A stretch of 48,114 bases of DNA from an uncultured Porphyromonadaceae bacterium (GTDB lineage: Bacteria; Bacteroidota; Bacteroidia; Bacteroidales; Muribaculaceae), in contig CAMNRO010000020.1 in NCBI GenBank assembly GCA_946553045.1, positions 1 to 48,114 on the forward strand. Direction: 5' to 3'. Every line of letters begins with the position of its first letter. Within the stretch, counting starts at the first letter, position 1. Shown here piece by piece: positions 7,964 through 16,221 of this stretch. The position numbers and the translations under genes are program-made. Below the pieces are notes generated by a model. It ran no database searches. It was not told the origin of the DNA and saw nothing but the letters and a program-made list of their open reading frames with translations.

Positions 7964-9517
7964 TTACAAGGGTATGTTGCCGTGCTTTTTGGCGGGATTG
8001 ACAACTTTCTTTGTCGCGAGCTGCTGCAGAGCGCGGATTACGCGGAAACGAGTGTTGCGGGGCTCGATGACGTCGTCGATATAGCCGTACTTGGCAGCGT
8101 TGTAGGGGTTGCAGAAGAGCTTGTTGTATTCTGCCTCGCGGTCGGCAAGAACCTTGGCGGGGTTTTCAGAAGCTTTGGCTTCTTTTGCGTAGAGAACTTC
8201 GACAGCACCGGCACCGCCCATAACTGCGATTTCAGCGGTTGGCCATGCGTAGTTCATGTCGCCGCGGAGCTGTTTGCAGCTCATCACAATGTGGCTGCCG
8301 CCATAGCTCTTGCGGAGTGTGACGGTAACTTTGGGCACAGTTGCCTCACCGTATGCATAGAGCAGTTTGGCACCGTGGAGGATTACGCCATTGTATTCCT
8401 GGCCGGTTCCGGGGAGGAAGCCCGGTACGTCGACGAGGGTTACCAGAGGAATGTTGAAGGCGTCGCAGAAGCGTACGAAACGGGCGCCCTTGCGGGATGC
8501 GTTGCTGTCGAGTACGCCGGCGAGGTATTTGGGCTGGTTGGCTACGATACCTACGGCCTGGCCGTTGAAGCGTGCGAAGCCTACGATGAGGTTCTTGGCG
8601 AAATCGCGCTGAACTTCAAGGAATTCACCGTTGTCGATGATAGCGCCGATGACCTCGTACATGTCGTAGGGGCGGTTGGGCGAATCAGGAATGATTTCGT
8701 TGAGAGAATCTTCGAGACGGTCGATGGGGTCGTTGCATTCAACCAACGGGGGCTCTTCGAGATTGTTCTGGGGAATGAACGAGAAGAGTTTGCGGATAAT
8801 TCTGAGTGCGTCTTCGCCGTCTTCAGCCGCGAAGTGGCAAACACCGCTCTTCTGCGAGTGTACTTCGGCACCGCCGAGAGCATCTTGAGAAACATCTTCG
8901 CCTGTAACGGTTTTTACAACCTTCGGGCCGGTGAGGAACATGTAGGAGATGCCCTTGGCCATGATTGTGAAGTCGGTGAGGGCGGGGGAGTACACAGCAC
9001 CGCCGGCGCAGGGACCGAGGATACCCGAAATCTGGGGAATCACACCGGAAGCCATGATGTTGCGCTGGAAGATTTCGGCATAGCCTGCGAGGGCGTTGAT
9101 GCCTTCCTGAATACGTGCGCCACCCGAGTCGTTGAGACCGATGACGGGAGCTCCCATCTTCATGGCCATGTCCATGACCTTGCAGATTTTAAGAGCCATT
9201 GTTTCCGACAGAGAACCGCCGAATACGGTGAAGTCCTGAGCGAAAACATAGACGAGACGGCCGTCGATTGTACCATATCCGGTAACGACGCCGTCGCCGA
9301 GGTACGATTTCTTTTCCTGACCGAAGTTGGTGCAACGGTGGCGCACGAACATGTCGAGTTCTTCAAACGAACCTTCGTCGAGAAGCTGTGCAATACGCTC
9401 GCGGGCTGTGTATTTGCCTCTTTCGTGCTGTTTTTCTATCGCTTTTTCGCCACCGCCGAGGCGAGCCTCTGTGCGAAGGGCGATGAGTTCTTGTACTTTT
9501 TCAAGCTGGCTGCTCAT
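7964..9517 (-). CDS. mmdA: Methylmalonyl-CoA decarboxylase alpha / acyl-CoA carboxyltransferase
   Basis: This 517-residue protein is a biotin-dependent acyl-CoA carboxyltransferase of the MmdA/PccB type. Recognisable parts are [28 protein letters not shown] at the N-terminus, the acyl-CoA site [17 protein letters not shown] segment ([20 protein letters not shown]), [16 protein letters not shown], and the carboxybiotin half with [13 protein letters not shown] and [15 protein letters not shown]. Together with the carrier and beta subunits it would decarboxylate (S)-methylmalonyl-CoA to propionyl-CoA and drive Na+ export, the last step of succinate-to-propionate fermentation. It follows the epimerase gene after 18 bases and ends one base before the OadG-like gene. 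Propionyl-CoA carboxylase is a possible alternative name; the membrane subunits favour the decarboxylase. Confidence 0.94.
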   Translation of the reverse strand: MSSQLEKVQELIALRTEARLGGGEKAIEKQHERGKYTARERIAQLLDEGSFEELDMFVRHRCTNFGQEKKSYLGDGVVTGYGTIDGRLVYVFAQDFTVFGGSLSETMALKICKVMDMAMKMGAPVIGLNDSGGARIQEGINALAGYAEIFQRNIMASGVIPQISGILGPCAGGAVYSPALTDFTIMAKGISYMFLTGPKVVKTVTGEDVSQDALGGAEVHSQKSGVCHFAAEDGEDALRIIRKLFSFIPQNNLEEPPLVECNDPIDRLEDSLNEIIPDSPNRPYDMYEVIGAIIDNGEFLEVQRDFAKNLIVGFARFNGQAVGIVANQPKYLAGVLDSNASRKGARFVRFCDAFNIPLVTLVDVPGFLPGTGQEYNGVILHGAKLLYAYGEATVPKVTVTLRKSYGGSHIVMSCKQLRGDMNYAWPTAEIAVMGGAGAVEVLYAKEAKASENPAKVLADREAEYNKLFCNPYNAAKYGYIDDVIEPRNTRFRVIRALQQLATKKVVNPAKKHGNIPL

Positions 9518-9535
9518 AGTGGTATATGGTATGTT

Positions 9536-9958
9536 TTATTTCTTTTTGGGATCTTCGCAGAGTTCAACCAGAGTACCTATGGTCGACTTGGGGTGGAGGA
9601 AGGCGATGTTGAGGCCTTCGGCGCCTTTGCGGGGAGCTTTGTCGATAAGGCGACAACCTTTTTCTTCGACTTCTGCAAGAGCGTTGGCAACGCCGTCTGC
9701 AACGGCGAATGCAACGTGCTGAACGCCGCCGCGGCCACCGTTGTTGGCAATGAATTTGGAGATGGCGCTGTCTTCAGAGGTGCCTTCGAGAAGCTCGATT
9801 TTGGTCTGTCCTACCTGGAAGAATGCGGTGCGTACTTTCTGGTCTGCCACTTCTTCGATAGCGAAGCATTTGAAACCAAGAATGTTTTCGTAGAAAGGAA
9901 TCGCTTCGTCGAGCGAGGGAACGGCTATGCCGATGTGTTCGATATGGGAAATTTCCAT
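9536..9958 (-). CDS. mce: Methylmalonyl-CoA epimerase
   Basis: A 140-residue protein of the vicinal-oxygen-chelate (glyoxalase/MCE) superfamily. It starts with MEISHIEHIGIAVPSLDEAIPFYEN, with the metal-binding His in HIGIAV, and has QTKIELLEGTSEDSAISKF and GGVQHVAFAV, which carry further family metal ligands. It interconverts the (R) and (S) epimers of methylmalonyl-CoA, linking methylmalonyl-CoA mutase to the decarboxylase encoded immediately downstream. It is the first gene of the minus-strand operon. The mutase genes are not in this window. Length and motif order are normal. Confidence 0.95.
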   Translation of the reverse strand: MEISHIEHIGIAVPSLDEAIPFYENILGFKCFAIEEVADQKVRTAFFQVGQTKIELLEGTSEDSAISKFIANNGGRGGVQHVAFAVADGVANALAEVEEKGCRLIDKAPRKGAEGLNIAFLHPKSTIGTLVELCEDPKKK

Positions 9959-10010
9959 AATGAATTATATAAATGATTGTGTTTGCGTAGGTTAACTGAA
10001 AAAGCAATAA

Positions 10011-10055
10011 AAGCCGAGGAAGCAATGGCGCTTATGCGCCGCTGATTCCCGGCTT
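10011..10055 (-). terminator. Hairpin between the lrp-like gene and mce
   Basis: The outer arms are AAGCCGAGGAA (10011-10021) and TTCCCGGCTT (10046-10055), pairing with one bulge. An inner hairpin is GGCGC (10027-10031), loop TTAT, GCGCC (10036-10040). In minus-strand RNA the structure is followed by UUUUAUUG, as expected for an intrinsic terminator of the Lrp-like gene. A candidate -7 box at 10064-10071 lies just upstream, so the hairpin could instead sit at the 5' end of the mce operon leader. Confidence 0.55.
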
Positions 10056-10063
10056 CCGATATG

Positions 10064-10071
10064 CAAATTTA
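10064..10071 (-). promoter_or_regulatory. Candidate -7 element for the mce-mmd operon
   Basis: On the minus strand this reads TAAATTTG, matching TAnnTTTG. It is about 105 bases upstream of the mce start, and the start of transcription would fall at the base of the hairpin at 10011-10055. No good -33 TTG lies at the usual spacing, so the call is tentative. Confidence 0.35.
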
Positions 10072-10129
10072 AACAATTTTTGTAGAATAGCTCTAATCAT
10101 CGATTAAAAATCGACGATTTCCAGATTCC

Positions 10130-10594
10130 TTAATCGTTTGAAATAGGGATAGGACGACGGAGAACCTGTGTGAACGACATCATGGTCTCTGTCGAGGTTA
10201 CCGGCAGAGTGCGGATACGGTTCTTGATGAGGTCGTAGAGATGTTTGTTGTCATGAGCGTAGAGTTTGACCATGAGGTCGAAGCGTCCGCCGACGATATG
10301 GCATTCTGTAACTTCGGGAATGGCTTCAAGAGCTTCGACGATAGGATCGATATCCGTATCGGGAAGGAGGCACACGCCGAGATATGCTATGACATTGAGC
10401 CCGACTGTCTCGGGGTCGACCAGGCATTCTGAACCAATTATGACTTTATTCTGCAGAAGACGCTGAACACGCTGATGCACCGCAGCTCCCGAGACTCCGT
10501 ATTCGCGGGCGATTTCGAGATAAGGCGTACGCGCGTTGGTTGTAAGAGAATGGAGAATTGTGAGATCGAGATTGTCGAAAAATTGTCGTGCCAT
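10130..10594 (-). CDS. Lrp/AsnC family transcriptional regulator
   Basis: A 154-residue protein with the Lrp/AsnC layout. An N-terminal winged-helix DNA-binding domain (about 8-60) begins with LDNLDLTILHSLTTNARTPYLEIAREYGVSGAAVHQRVQRL. The C-terminal RAM ligand-binding and oligomerisation domain (about 70-150) has YLGVCLLPDTDIDPIVEALEAIPEVTECHIVGGRFDLMVKL and a final TETMMSFTQVLRRPIP. It probably senses amino acids or a related metabolite. Targets cannot be read from the sequence; it is monocistronic, with a well-formed promoter at 10651-10682 and a hairpin after it. It could act on the adjacent propionate operon, but nothing here proves that. Confidence 0.92.
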   Translation of the reverse strand: MARQFFDNLDLTILHSLTTNARTPYLEIAREYGVSGAAVHQRVQRLLQNKVIIGSECLVDPETVGLNVIAYLGVCLLPDTDIDPIVEALEAIPEVTECHIVGGRFDLMVKLYAHDNKHLYDLIKNRIRTLPVTSTETMMSFTQVLRRPIPISND

Positions 10595-10650
10595 GTTATA
10601 TATTGTTCTGGGTCTTTATAGAAGATGATTGTAAGGTTAGCTTAGTGTCA

Positions 10651-10682
10651 CAAAGTTAGTATAAAATGCATTAAATGACAAA
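10651..10682 (-). promoter_or_regulatory. Promoter of the Lrp/AsnC regulator gene
   Basis: On the minus strand TTTG (10679-10682) is followed after 20 bases by TAACTTTG (10651-10658). This matches the Bacteroidetes -33 TTTG / -7 TAnnTTTG promoter in both sequence and spacing. It lies about 57 bases before the start codon of the regulator. The rest of the 359-base gap 10595-10953 is AT-rich; a second TAnnTTTG (TATCTTTG, plus strand, 10736-10743) has no matching -33. Confidence 0.65.
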
Positions 10683-10889
10683 ATCATATTCGATTATTTA
10701 ATTTTTTTAAACAAATTAATGCTTTATGATATGCATATCTTTGTGGATTCCTTGTGTATATTGTTAAAAACTTAAATATTAAGTCTGTTTATAGTGGATG
10801 CTGATATTGCGCTTGTTAAGTATTGTTAATAATTGAAAGCCCGCTGTATTTAACGCACTTTTAAGTAAAGTAAATTATCAGGAATAATA

Positions 10890-10897
10890 TATATTTG
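10890..10897 (+). promoter_or_regulatory. Candidate -7 element for the ECF sigma gene
   Basis: TATATTTG matches TAnnTTTG and sits 56 bases upstream of the sigma factor start codon, giving an expected leader of about 50 bases. No convincing -33 TTTG is present at 19-21 bases upstream. Confidence 0.4.
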
Positions 10898-10953
10898 CGC
10901 AATTAAATCTAATTAACGGATGGCTAGATAAGCTCCCGGGGTTATAAAAGCCG

Positions 10954-11538
10954 ATGAAATACCAGGTGGAAAACGAAAGCATACTCATTAAGAATCTTGT
11001 GAATGGCGACCGTACGTCATTCGACAGGATTTATGATTTATATGCCGGACGACTCTATGCGTTCTCCCTTGAATTCTGCAAAGATAAAGCTGATGCGGAA
11101 GATATAGTGCAAGATGTTTTCATCAGACTATGGATTAATCACAGCCGCATCAGGAATACTGACTCGATAAAGAGTCTTTTGTTTGCCATGGCTCGAAATG
11201 CACTTGTTAATGCATGGAAAGCTAAGATGGAAATGAAATACGGATTATATTCCGAAGCCGATAATATTGTCAGTGAAGACGTTTCGGAACAGGAATATGT
11301 AGAACTGGAGATGCTTGTAAACGGCTTTATAGACCGTCTGACACCAACACAGCGGGATGTTGTGAGAATGTCGCGTTTCGAAAACAAATGTCACCGAGAG
11401 ATAGCCGACAGTCTTGGTCTATCGGTCCAGACTGTGAAAAATGCTCTTTCGCAGGGTCTTAAGATCGTGAGGCTAAATCTTGGGAAGCATATTTTTATGA
11501 TGCTGCTATCTTGTGGAGCAGTTTCCACATTAATATAA
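10954..11538 (+). CDS. ECF RNA polymerase sigma factor (SusCD-linked type)
   Basis: A 194-residue extracytoplasmic-function sigma factor. Region 2 (about residues 20-85) contains LYAGRLYAFSLEFCKDKADAEDIVQDVFIRLW, including the core-binding DAEDIVQDVF element. Region 4 (about 125-180) contains LTPTQRDVVRMSRFENKCHREIADSLGLSVQTVKNAL, a helix-turn-helix for the -35 element. It belongs to the group that Bacteroidetes pair with FecR anti-sigma factors and STN-containing SusC receptors; both follow immediately (FecR at 11553, SusC at 12603). It is expected to direct transcription of the downstream import genes when the receptor is occupied. Confidence 0.93.
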   Translation: MKYQVENESILIKNLVNGDRTSFDRIYDLYAGRLYAFSLEFCKDKADAEDIVQDVFIRLWINHSRIRNTDSIKSLLFAMARNALVNAWKAKMEMKYGLYSEADNIVSEDVSEQEYVELEMLVNGFIDRLTPTQRDVVRMSRFENKCHREIADSLGLSVQTVKNALSQGLKIVRLNLGKHIFMMLLSCGAVSTLI

Positions 11539-11552
11539 ATACAGTAGGTGCG

Positions 11553-12497
11553 ATGGATAAATCACGACACAACATAAACACACATTTACACGATGCCGGA
11601 ATGGAGCATGAGCTGAACGAAAAGCTATACCGTTCGTGGCAGGAATTCGAGCATGACGGCGATGAGCAACATGCGGCAGAGCTTGCCGGTATGAAAGAAC
11701 GGATTGACGCTTTTATCGACACATATGAGCAGGACCGGGCCAATAGCGTTTCCCGATGGCTCGCCTGGGGCAAAATAGCCGCAGTTTTAATGCCCTTGCT
11801 CGTGCTTGGAATGGCAGCGTTTATTATTTTCCCGTTAAATGGGAGTAAAAACGAAGAGCAGCCTCTGTGTGTTATGACAGCCGCGAAAGAGCGGGCCACG
11901 ATAATTCTCCCCGACGGAACCGATGTATGTCTGAATTCGGAGTCAAGACTGGCATATGACACGGACTTTATGAGCGACACAATCCGGTCGGTATCACTTG
12001 TCGGCGAAGCATACTTTAACGTTGCCAAAGATGCGGCTCGTCCCTTTGTGCTGTTACTCGACAATGTTGTAGTGAGGGTACTGGGGACTTCGTTCAATGT
12101 CAGAAGTATGCCGGGCAACGCCGGAATGGAAATCGCGCTTGTGGATGGTGAGGTTAAACTTATCGCTCCAGGCGAGCAGATAATACTCAAGCCCGGCAAT
12201 ATAGCAAGCTACAATCCGGATAGCCGGACTTTTGAGATAGAGGAACGGGGCTGCCGTCAGGCCACCGGCTGGCTCCGGCATGAAAAAACATATATTAATG
12301 TGTCGCCGGATTCACTTATACGCATGATTGAGCATGACTATGAAGTGGCATTGTCGGCCGAGGCAAAGGCGAGCATTAACGATGCCTTCACCGGCACTCT
12401 TCCAGATGACAACCTTCACGAGGCCCTCTCGATACTGAGCGAAATCTATAATTTCGACATGAAAGCCGCTACTCTGAAATTCAAACCGGCGGAATAA
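11553..12497 (+). CDS. FecR-family anti-sigma factor
   Basis: The predicted protein is 314 residues from the ATG at 11553, preceded by AGGTG. It has a cytoplasmic N-terminus of about 70 residues (sigma-binding), one transmembrane helix at about 74-94 (AAVLMPLLVLGMAAFIIF), and a periplasmic FecR domain with ATIILPDGTDVCLNSESRLAYD, VSLVGEAYFNVAKDAARPFVL and VVVRVLGTSFNVR. The C-terminal part has the usual STN-contacting region (HEALSILSEIYNFD). It would hold the sigma factor inactive until the SusC STN domain reports substrate. The gene starts 14 bases after the sigma stop codon, so the two are cotranscribed. Confidence 0.92.
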   Translation: MDKSRHNINTHLHDAGMEHELNEKLYRSWQEFEHDGDEQHAAELAGMKERIDAFIDTYEQDRANSVSRWLAWGKIAAVLMPLLVLGMAAFIIFPLNGSKNEEQPLCVMTAAKERATIILPDGTDVCLNSESRLAYDTDFMSDTIRSVSLVGEAYFNVAKDAARPFVLLLDNVVVRVLGTSFNVRSMPGNAGMEIALVDGEVKLIAPGEQIILKPGNIASYNPDSRTFEIEERGCRQATGWLRHEKTYINVSPDSLIRMIEHDYEVALSAEAKASINDAFTGTLPDDNLHEALSILSEIYNFDMKAATLKFKPAE

Positions 12498-12543
12498 ACA
12501 AAAACATGTTATAGAACATATAAAAATTTTGGTACGATAGTAC

Positions 12544-12573
12544 ATGGATTGAGTCTTAGGGTTAGTAATCCAT
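12544..12573. repeat. Inverted repeat upstream of susC
   Basis: ATGGATT (12544-12550) and AATCCAT (12567-12573) form a 7-base perfect inverted repeat with a 16-base spacer, in the 105-base gap between the FecR and SusC genes. It could be an operator or a leader hairpin near an ECF-dependent start; sequence alone does not decide. Confidence 0.35.
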
Positions 12574-12602
12574 ACAAACTAATCTAATCCTAAACTAAAT
12601 TT

Positions 12603-15600
12603 ATGTACAACTATCGTCCATTTCTAAAAGGCATTATCATACTTGTGATAATGCTGCTTGGTGGCCTTGGTGCGAGAGCGCAGTCAACTCCTGCTGTCAC
12701 TCTCGATATCAAAAACGCCACAGTGGAAACGGTACTTCAGAGAATCGAGGAACAGACCCAGTATAGATTCTCGTACCAACACTCACTTCTCGACAAGAAA
12801 GCCGACATAACACTGAATGTCGAGAATGCCCCGGTTGCCGAAGTTCTCGGTCAAATCCTCTCCGGTCGCAACCTCACATTCACAGTCGTCTCTCCCAAAT
12901 CCATCGTCATAGTCAAAAAAACATCAGATTCTTCGGGGGCATCTTCCAATAAGGCCCCGTTGAAGCAGATAACAGGCAAAGTAATGGACGAAAACGGTGA
13001 ACCGCTCACAGGTGCGTCTATTACGGTTGACGGAGGTAGTGCTCTTGCAGTCGCAGATATTGATGGAAACTTCACAATCAAGGCTAGCCCGGGGCAGACT
13101 CTTACCGTGTCGATGGTGGGCATGTACCCGGTTAAATTCAAGGTAGGTGATAAGTCTACATATGATATCGAAATGAAAGATGCCGACGAGGCTCTTGAAC
13201 AAGTTGTTGTGATAGGCTATGGTACTGTCAAGAAAGCCAACCTTGTAGGAGCGGTCGATCAGATTGATTCAAAGTTGATAGGTGAACGCGGTCACAATAA
13301 TGTCGCCCGTGCGCTTCAGGGCCAGATTCCTGGCCTTAACGTAACGCTGGGAGACGGTAAGCCTTCGCGAGGTTCTTCCATTAATATTCGTGGTACAGGT
13401 TCGATAGGAAGCGGGGGTAGCCCCCTTGTTCTTATCGACGGAGTTGAGAGCGACATAAGTTCTGTCAATCCTACTGATGTAGAGAGTGTTTCGGTGTTAA
13501 AGGATGCGTCGTCAGCGGCCATATATGGAGCGCGAGGTGCTTTCGGTGTGATACTTATAACAACAAAAAAAGGAGCCTCCGGCAAAACTAAGGTTAACTA
13601 TAACGGTAGAATCTCTGTAAACGAACGTCTCTATAAATGGGAAGACCAAGTAGTTACCAATGGATTGCAGTGGTTCGACAATTTTGTGAACGCTTATGTT
13701 GCAAAAGAAGAGCAGCAGCCAAGTGGAATCAATAATGTTTTCCCAATCAACAGCGGTTACAGAGACCGTCTTGAAGCTTGGGAAAATGACCAGACGCAGT
13801 CGCCAGTTGGAATGAGTCCCAATGGGAAAAAGTATGAGTACTATGGTAACAATAACTGGTTCAATGAGTTTTATAAGAAAAGCAGTCTGGCGACAGAGCA
13901 TTCTATCAGCATTTCAGGTGGTAATGATAAATGCCGGTACTATGTGTCAGGGCGTTATTCATATGACAATGGCATATATAAAGTAGGCGACCAGTATTTC
14001 AAGAATTATAATACCAGAGCTCGAGGAGAGATTCAGATTAGTCCGCAAGTAAAGATAGAAAATATCACCAGTCTGACTATTAATGATTTTAAAGAGCCTA
14101 TGGTTCTCTATGATGATCAGCATCCATTGCGAATGCTGATGCATCAGGGTTATCCGATGCAACAAGCGAAGAATCCCGATGGAACCTGGACCGAATTTGC
14201 AGTTTATTCCGGCTATGCAGGTTTTATAGAGGATACATCATGGCAGAAAAAGCACATTTCGTATCTACGCAATCAGACGGCTTTGACATGGGAAGCCATA
14301 AAGGACCAACTTTTTATAAAGGGAGATTTCTCATGGTGGCACAAATGGCAGACTAACGAGTCGCGTAACACCCAAATGAACTTCTCTACAGGTCCTGGAC
14401 TGACTGGTACTCGTGGTTCTTTCTCGAAATTCGACAGATACAATTACAACACGGAGTATTATTCGGCTAATGCCACGGCTAATTATATACCGAGGTTCAA
14501 TAACGACGACCATTATCTTAATATTCTGGCCGGTTTCAATGTCGAGCATAATAAATATGGCTGGCATCGCATGTACCGTCGTGGAAATCTGTCAGATAAA
14601 TATACGTCGTTCAACCTTATGGATGGAGACATGCTCACAGCCGTAATAGGCGAGGGTGGCAACGAATGGGCTTATGCCGGAATCCTTTTCCGAGCGGATT
14701 ATACTTTTAAAGGAAAATATCTTGCAGAGTTTAGTGGCCGTTACGATGGCTCTTCTAAATTCCCGAGTGATTCACAGTGGGGCTTTTTCCCGTCGGCATC
14801 CATCGCCTGGCGTTTTTCTGAAGAAAATTTCCTTGCGTCAGCTCGAGGCTGGCTCAATAACGGCAAACTTCGACTTTCTGTAGGTTCTTTGGGTAATGGC
14901 AATGCCTCTCCCTATAGCTTCATGTCGCTTGTGAATCCATCGACATCAAGTGTGTTGATTGACGGATCTAAGAAGACATATGCTTACGTTCCCGGACTGG
15001 TTCCTTCCGGACTTACATGGGAGCGCACCACCACATACAATGTCGGCCTTGATTTAGGAATGCTTAACGACCGCCTCTCATTTCAAGGAGACTATTATAT
15101 AAGAAAGACTACAGACATGTACACTGCAGGTCCGACTTTGCCTGCCGTGCTCGGTTCCGGAGCCCCCAAGGGTAATTTTGCCGATATGCGCACCAATGGC
15201 TGGGAGTTGTCGCTTACGTGGCGCGATTCGTTCAGAGTTGCCGGCAAACCGTTCAGTTACAGTGTGAAGGGTATGGTCTGGGACTATTACTCAACGATAA
15301 CTAAGTTCAATAATGAAACCCGAAGTCTTTCTACTTATTATGAAGGTCAGCGCGTCGGCGAAATCTGGGGATATCATATCGAGGGTCTCTATGAGCATGA
15401 GGATCAGGTTACAGCCCGTACTACAGGTACAAAAGTAGGCAATTACGACTATTCGCAGCCACGAGGTCCTAAAAACGACGGCACTTATGCTCCCAACGGC
15501 AAGGTTAATCAGGCTTCCGTTGCCAAAGTATCTCAGAAGTCAAATAAATATCTCCCCGGAGACCTTATGTATGCAGATCTCAACAACGACGGGCTTGTCA

Positions 15601-16208
15601 ATACCGGCAGCAATACGGTAGATGATCCTGGTGACCGTCGGGTAATCGGAAACAGCCTTCCCCGCTACCAGTTTGGTCTTACATTGAGCGCAAGCTGGAA
15701 CGGAATCGGAATCAGCGCATTTTTCCAGGGTGTCGGTCAAAAACATTGGTATCCCTCTTCTGAAACAAGTTTCTTCTGGGGTAAGTATGGTCGTCCCTAT
15801 GGATACGACCTTCTTGAGCACAGAGCCGAAAACGTATGGTCTGAAGATAATCCCAATGCCTATTGGCCCCGTGTGCGCGGTTATGTTTCGAATAGCGGAA
15901 ACTACGAGCTGACAACTGTCAACGACCGTTACCTCCAGAACCTGGCATATGTACGTCTGAAAAACCTTCAGGTAGACTATAGCTTTGGAAAGAAAATATG
16001 TCAGGCTTTAAGCATGAGCGATCTAAGGGTCTATGCACAGGCTGAAAACCTTTTTACGCTTTCGCCATTCTTTAAGCATTGCAAGACAATCGACCCTGAA
16101 GGAACAGGCCTTGGTGACGCCGATTTCTCGACCTCCAATGATCGAGGTGCTGGTACTGGCTATCCGTTCATGCGAACCTGGACGCTGGGTCTGTCAATCT
16201 CATTCTAA
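12603..16208 (+). CDS. SusC-like TonB-dependent receptor with STN domain
   Basis: A 1201-residue outer-membrane transporter. In order: signal peptide (1-26, ending GARAQ); STN domain (about 30-100: VTLDIKNATVETVLQRIEEQTQYRFSYQ), which talks to the FecR anti-sigma; carboxypeptidase-regulatory-like domain (about 120-200: ITGKVMDENGEPLTGASITVDGG); TonB-box region (VVVIGYGTVKKANLVGAV); plug (GQIPGLNV, SINIRGTGSIGSGGSPLVLIDGVE, SVLKDASSAAIYGARGAFGVILITTKKG); and a C-terminal beta-barrel ending in a TWTLGLSISF strand with terminal Phe. Together with the SusD lipoprotein that starts 13 bases later it should import oligosaccharides. The sigma/FecR pair directly upstream matches the STN domain, so trans-envelope signalling is expected. 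The substrate cannot be read from the sequence. Confidence 0.95.
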   Translation: MYNYRPFLKGIIILVIMLLGGLGARAQSTPAVTLDIKNATVETVLQRIEEQTQYRFSYQHSLLDKKADITLNVENAPVAEVLGQILSGRNLTFTVVSPKSIVIVKKTSDSSGASSNKAPLKQITGKVMDENGEPLTGASITVDGGSALAVADIDGNFTIKASPGQTLTVSMVGMYPVKFKVGDKSTYDIEMKDADEALEQVVVIGYGTVKKANLVGAVDQIDSKLIGERGHNNVARALQGQIPGLNVTLGDGKPSRGSSINIRGTGSIGSGGSPLVLIDGVESDISSVNPTDVESVSVLKDASSAAIYGARGAFGVILITTKKGASGKTKVNYNGRISVNERLYKWEDQVVTNGLQWFDNFVNAYVAKEEQQPSGINNVFPINSGYRDRLEAWENDQTQSPVGMSPNGKKYEYYGNNNWFNEFYKKSSLATEHSISISGGNDKCRYYVSGRYSYDNGIYKVGDQYFKNYNTRARGEIQISPQVKIENITSLTINDFKEPMVLYDDQHPLRMLMHQGYPMQQAKNPDGTWTEFAVYSGYAGFIEDTSWQKKHISYLRNQTALTWEAIKDQLFIKGDFSWWHKWQTNESRNTQMNFSTGPGLTGTRGSFSKFDRYNYNTEYYSANATANYIPRFNNDDHYLNILAGFNVEHNKYGWHRMYRRGNLSDKYTSFNLMDGDMLTAVIGEGGNEWAYAGILFRADYTFKGKYLAEFSGRYDGSSKFPSDSQWGFFPSASIAWRFSEENFLASARGWLNNGKLRLSVGSLGNGNASPYSFMSLVNPSTSSVLIDGSKKTYAYVPGLVPSGLTWERTTTYNVGLDLGMLNDRLSFQGDYYIRKTTDMYTAGPTLPAVLGSGAPKGNFADMRTNGWELSLTWRDSFRVAGKPFSYSVKGMVWDYYSTITKFNNETRSLSTYYEGQRVGEIWGYHIEGLYEHEDQVTARTTGTKVGNYDYSQPRGPKNDGTYAPNGKVNQASVAKVSQKSNKYLPGDLMYADLNNDGLVNTGSNTVDDPGDRRVIGNSLPRYQFGLTLSASWNGIGISAFFQGVGQKHWYPSSETSFFWGKYGRPYGYDLLEHRAENVWSEDNPNAYWPRVRGYVSNSGNYELTTVNDRYLQNLAYVRLKNLQVDYSFGKKICQALSMSDLRVYAQAENLFTLSPFFKHCKTIDPEGTGLGDADFSTSNDRGAGTGYPFMRTWTLGLSISF

Positions 16209-16221
16209 ACACGACAACAAC

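Noticed and set aside
7943..9976. A 677-codon open frame on the plus strand, opposite mmdA and mce
   Set aside because: It lies antisense to two well-recognised genes, has no family features and only mirrors their codon bias.
10598..10953. Small gene or riboswitch in the 359-base gap before the sigma factor
   Set aside because: The gap is AT-rich with promoter-like boxes only; I saw no coding frame or conserved RNA fold.
16033..16221. Earlier in-frame start for the SusD-like gene
   Set aside because: It would overlap the susC 3' end and hide a perfect lipoprotein signal (MTSC, Cys17) that starts at 16222.
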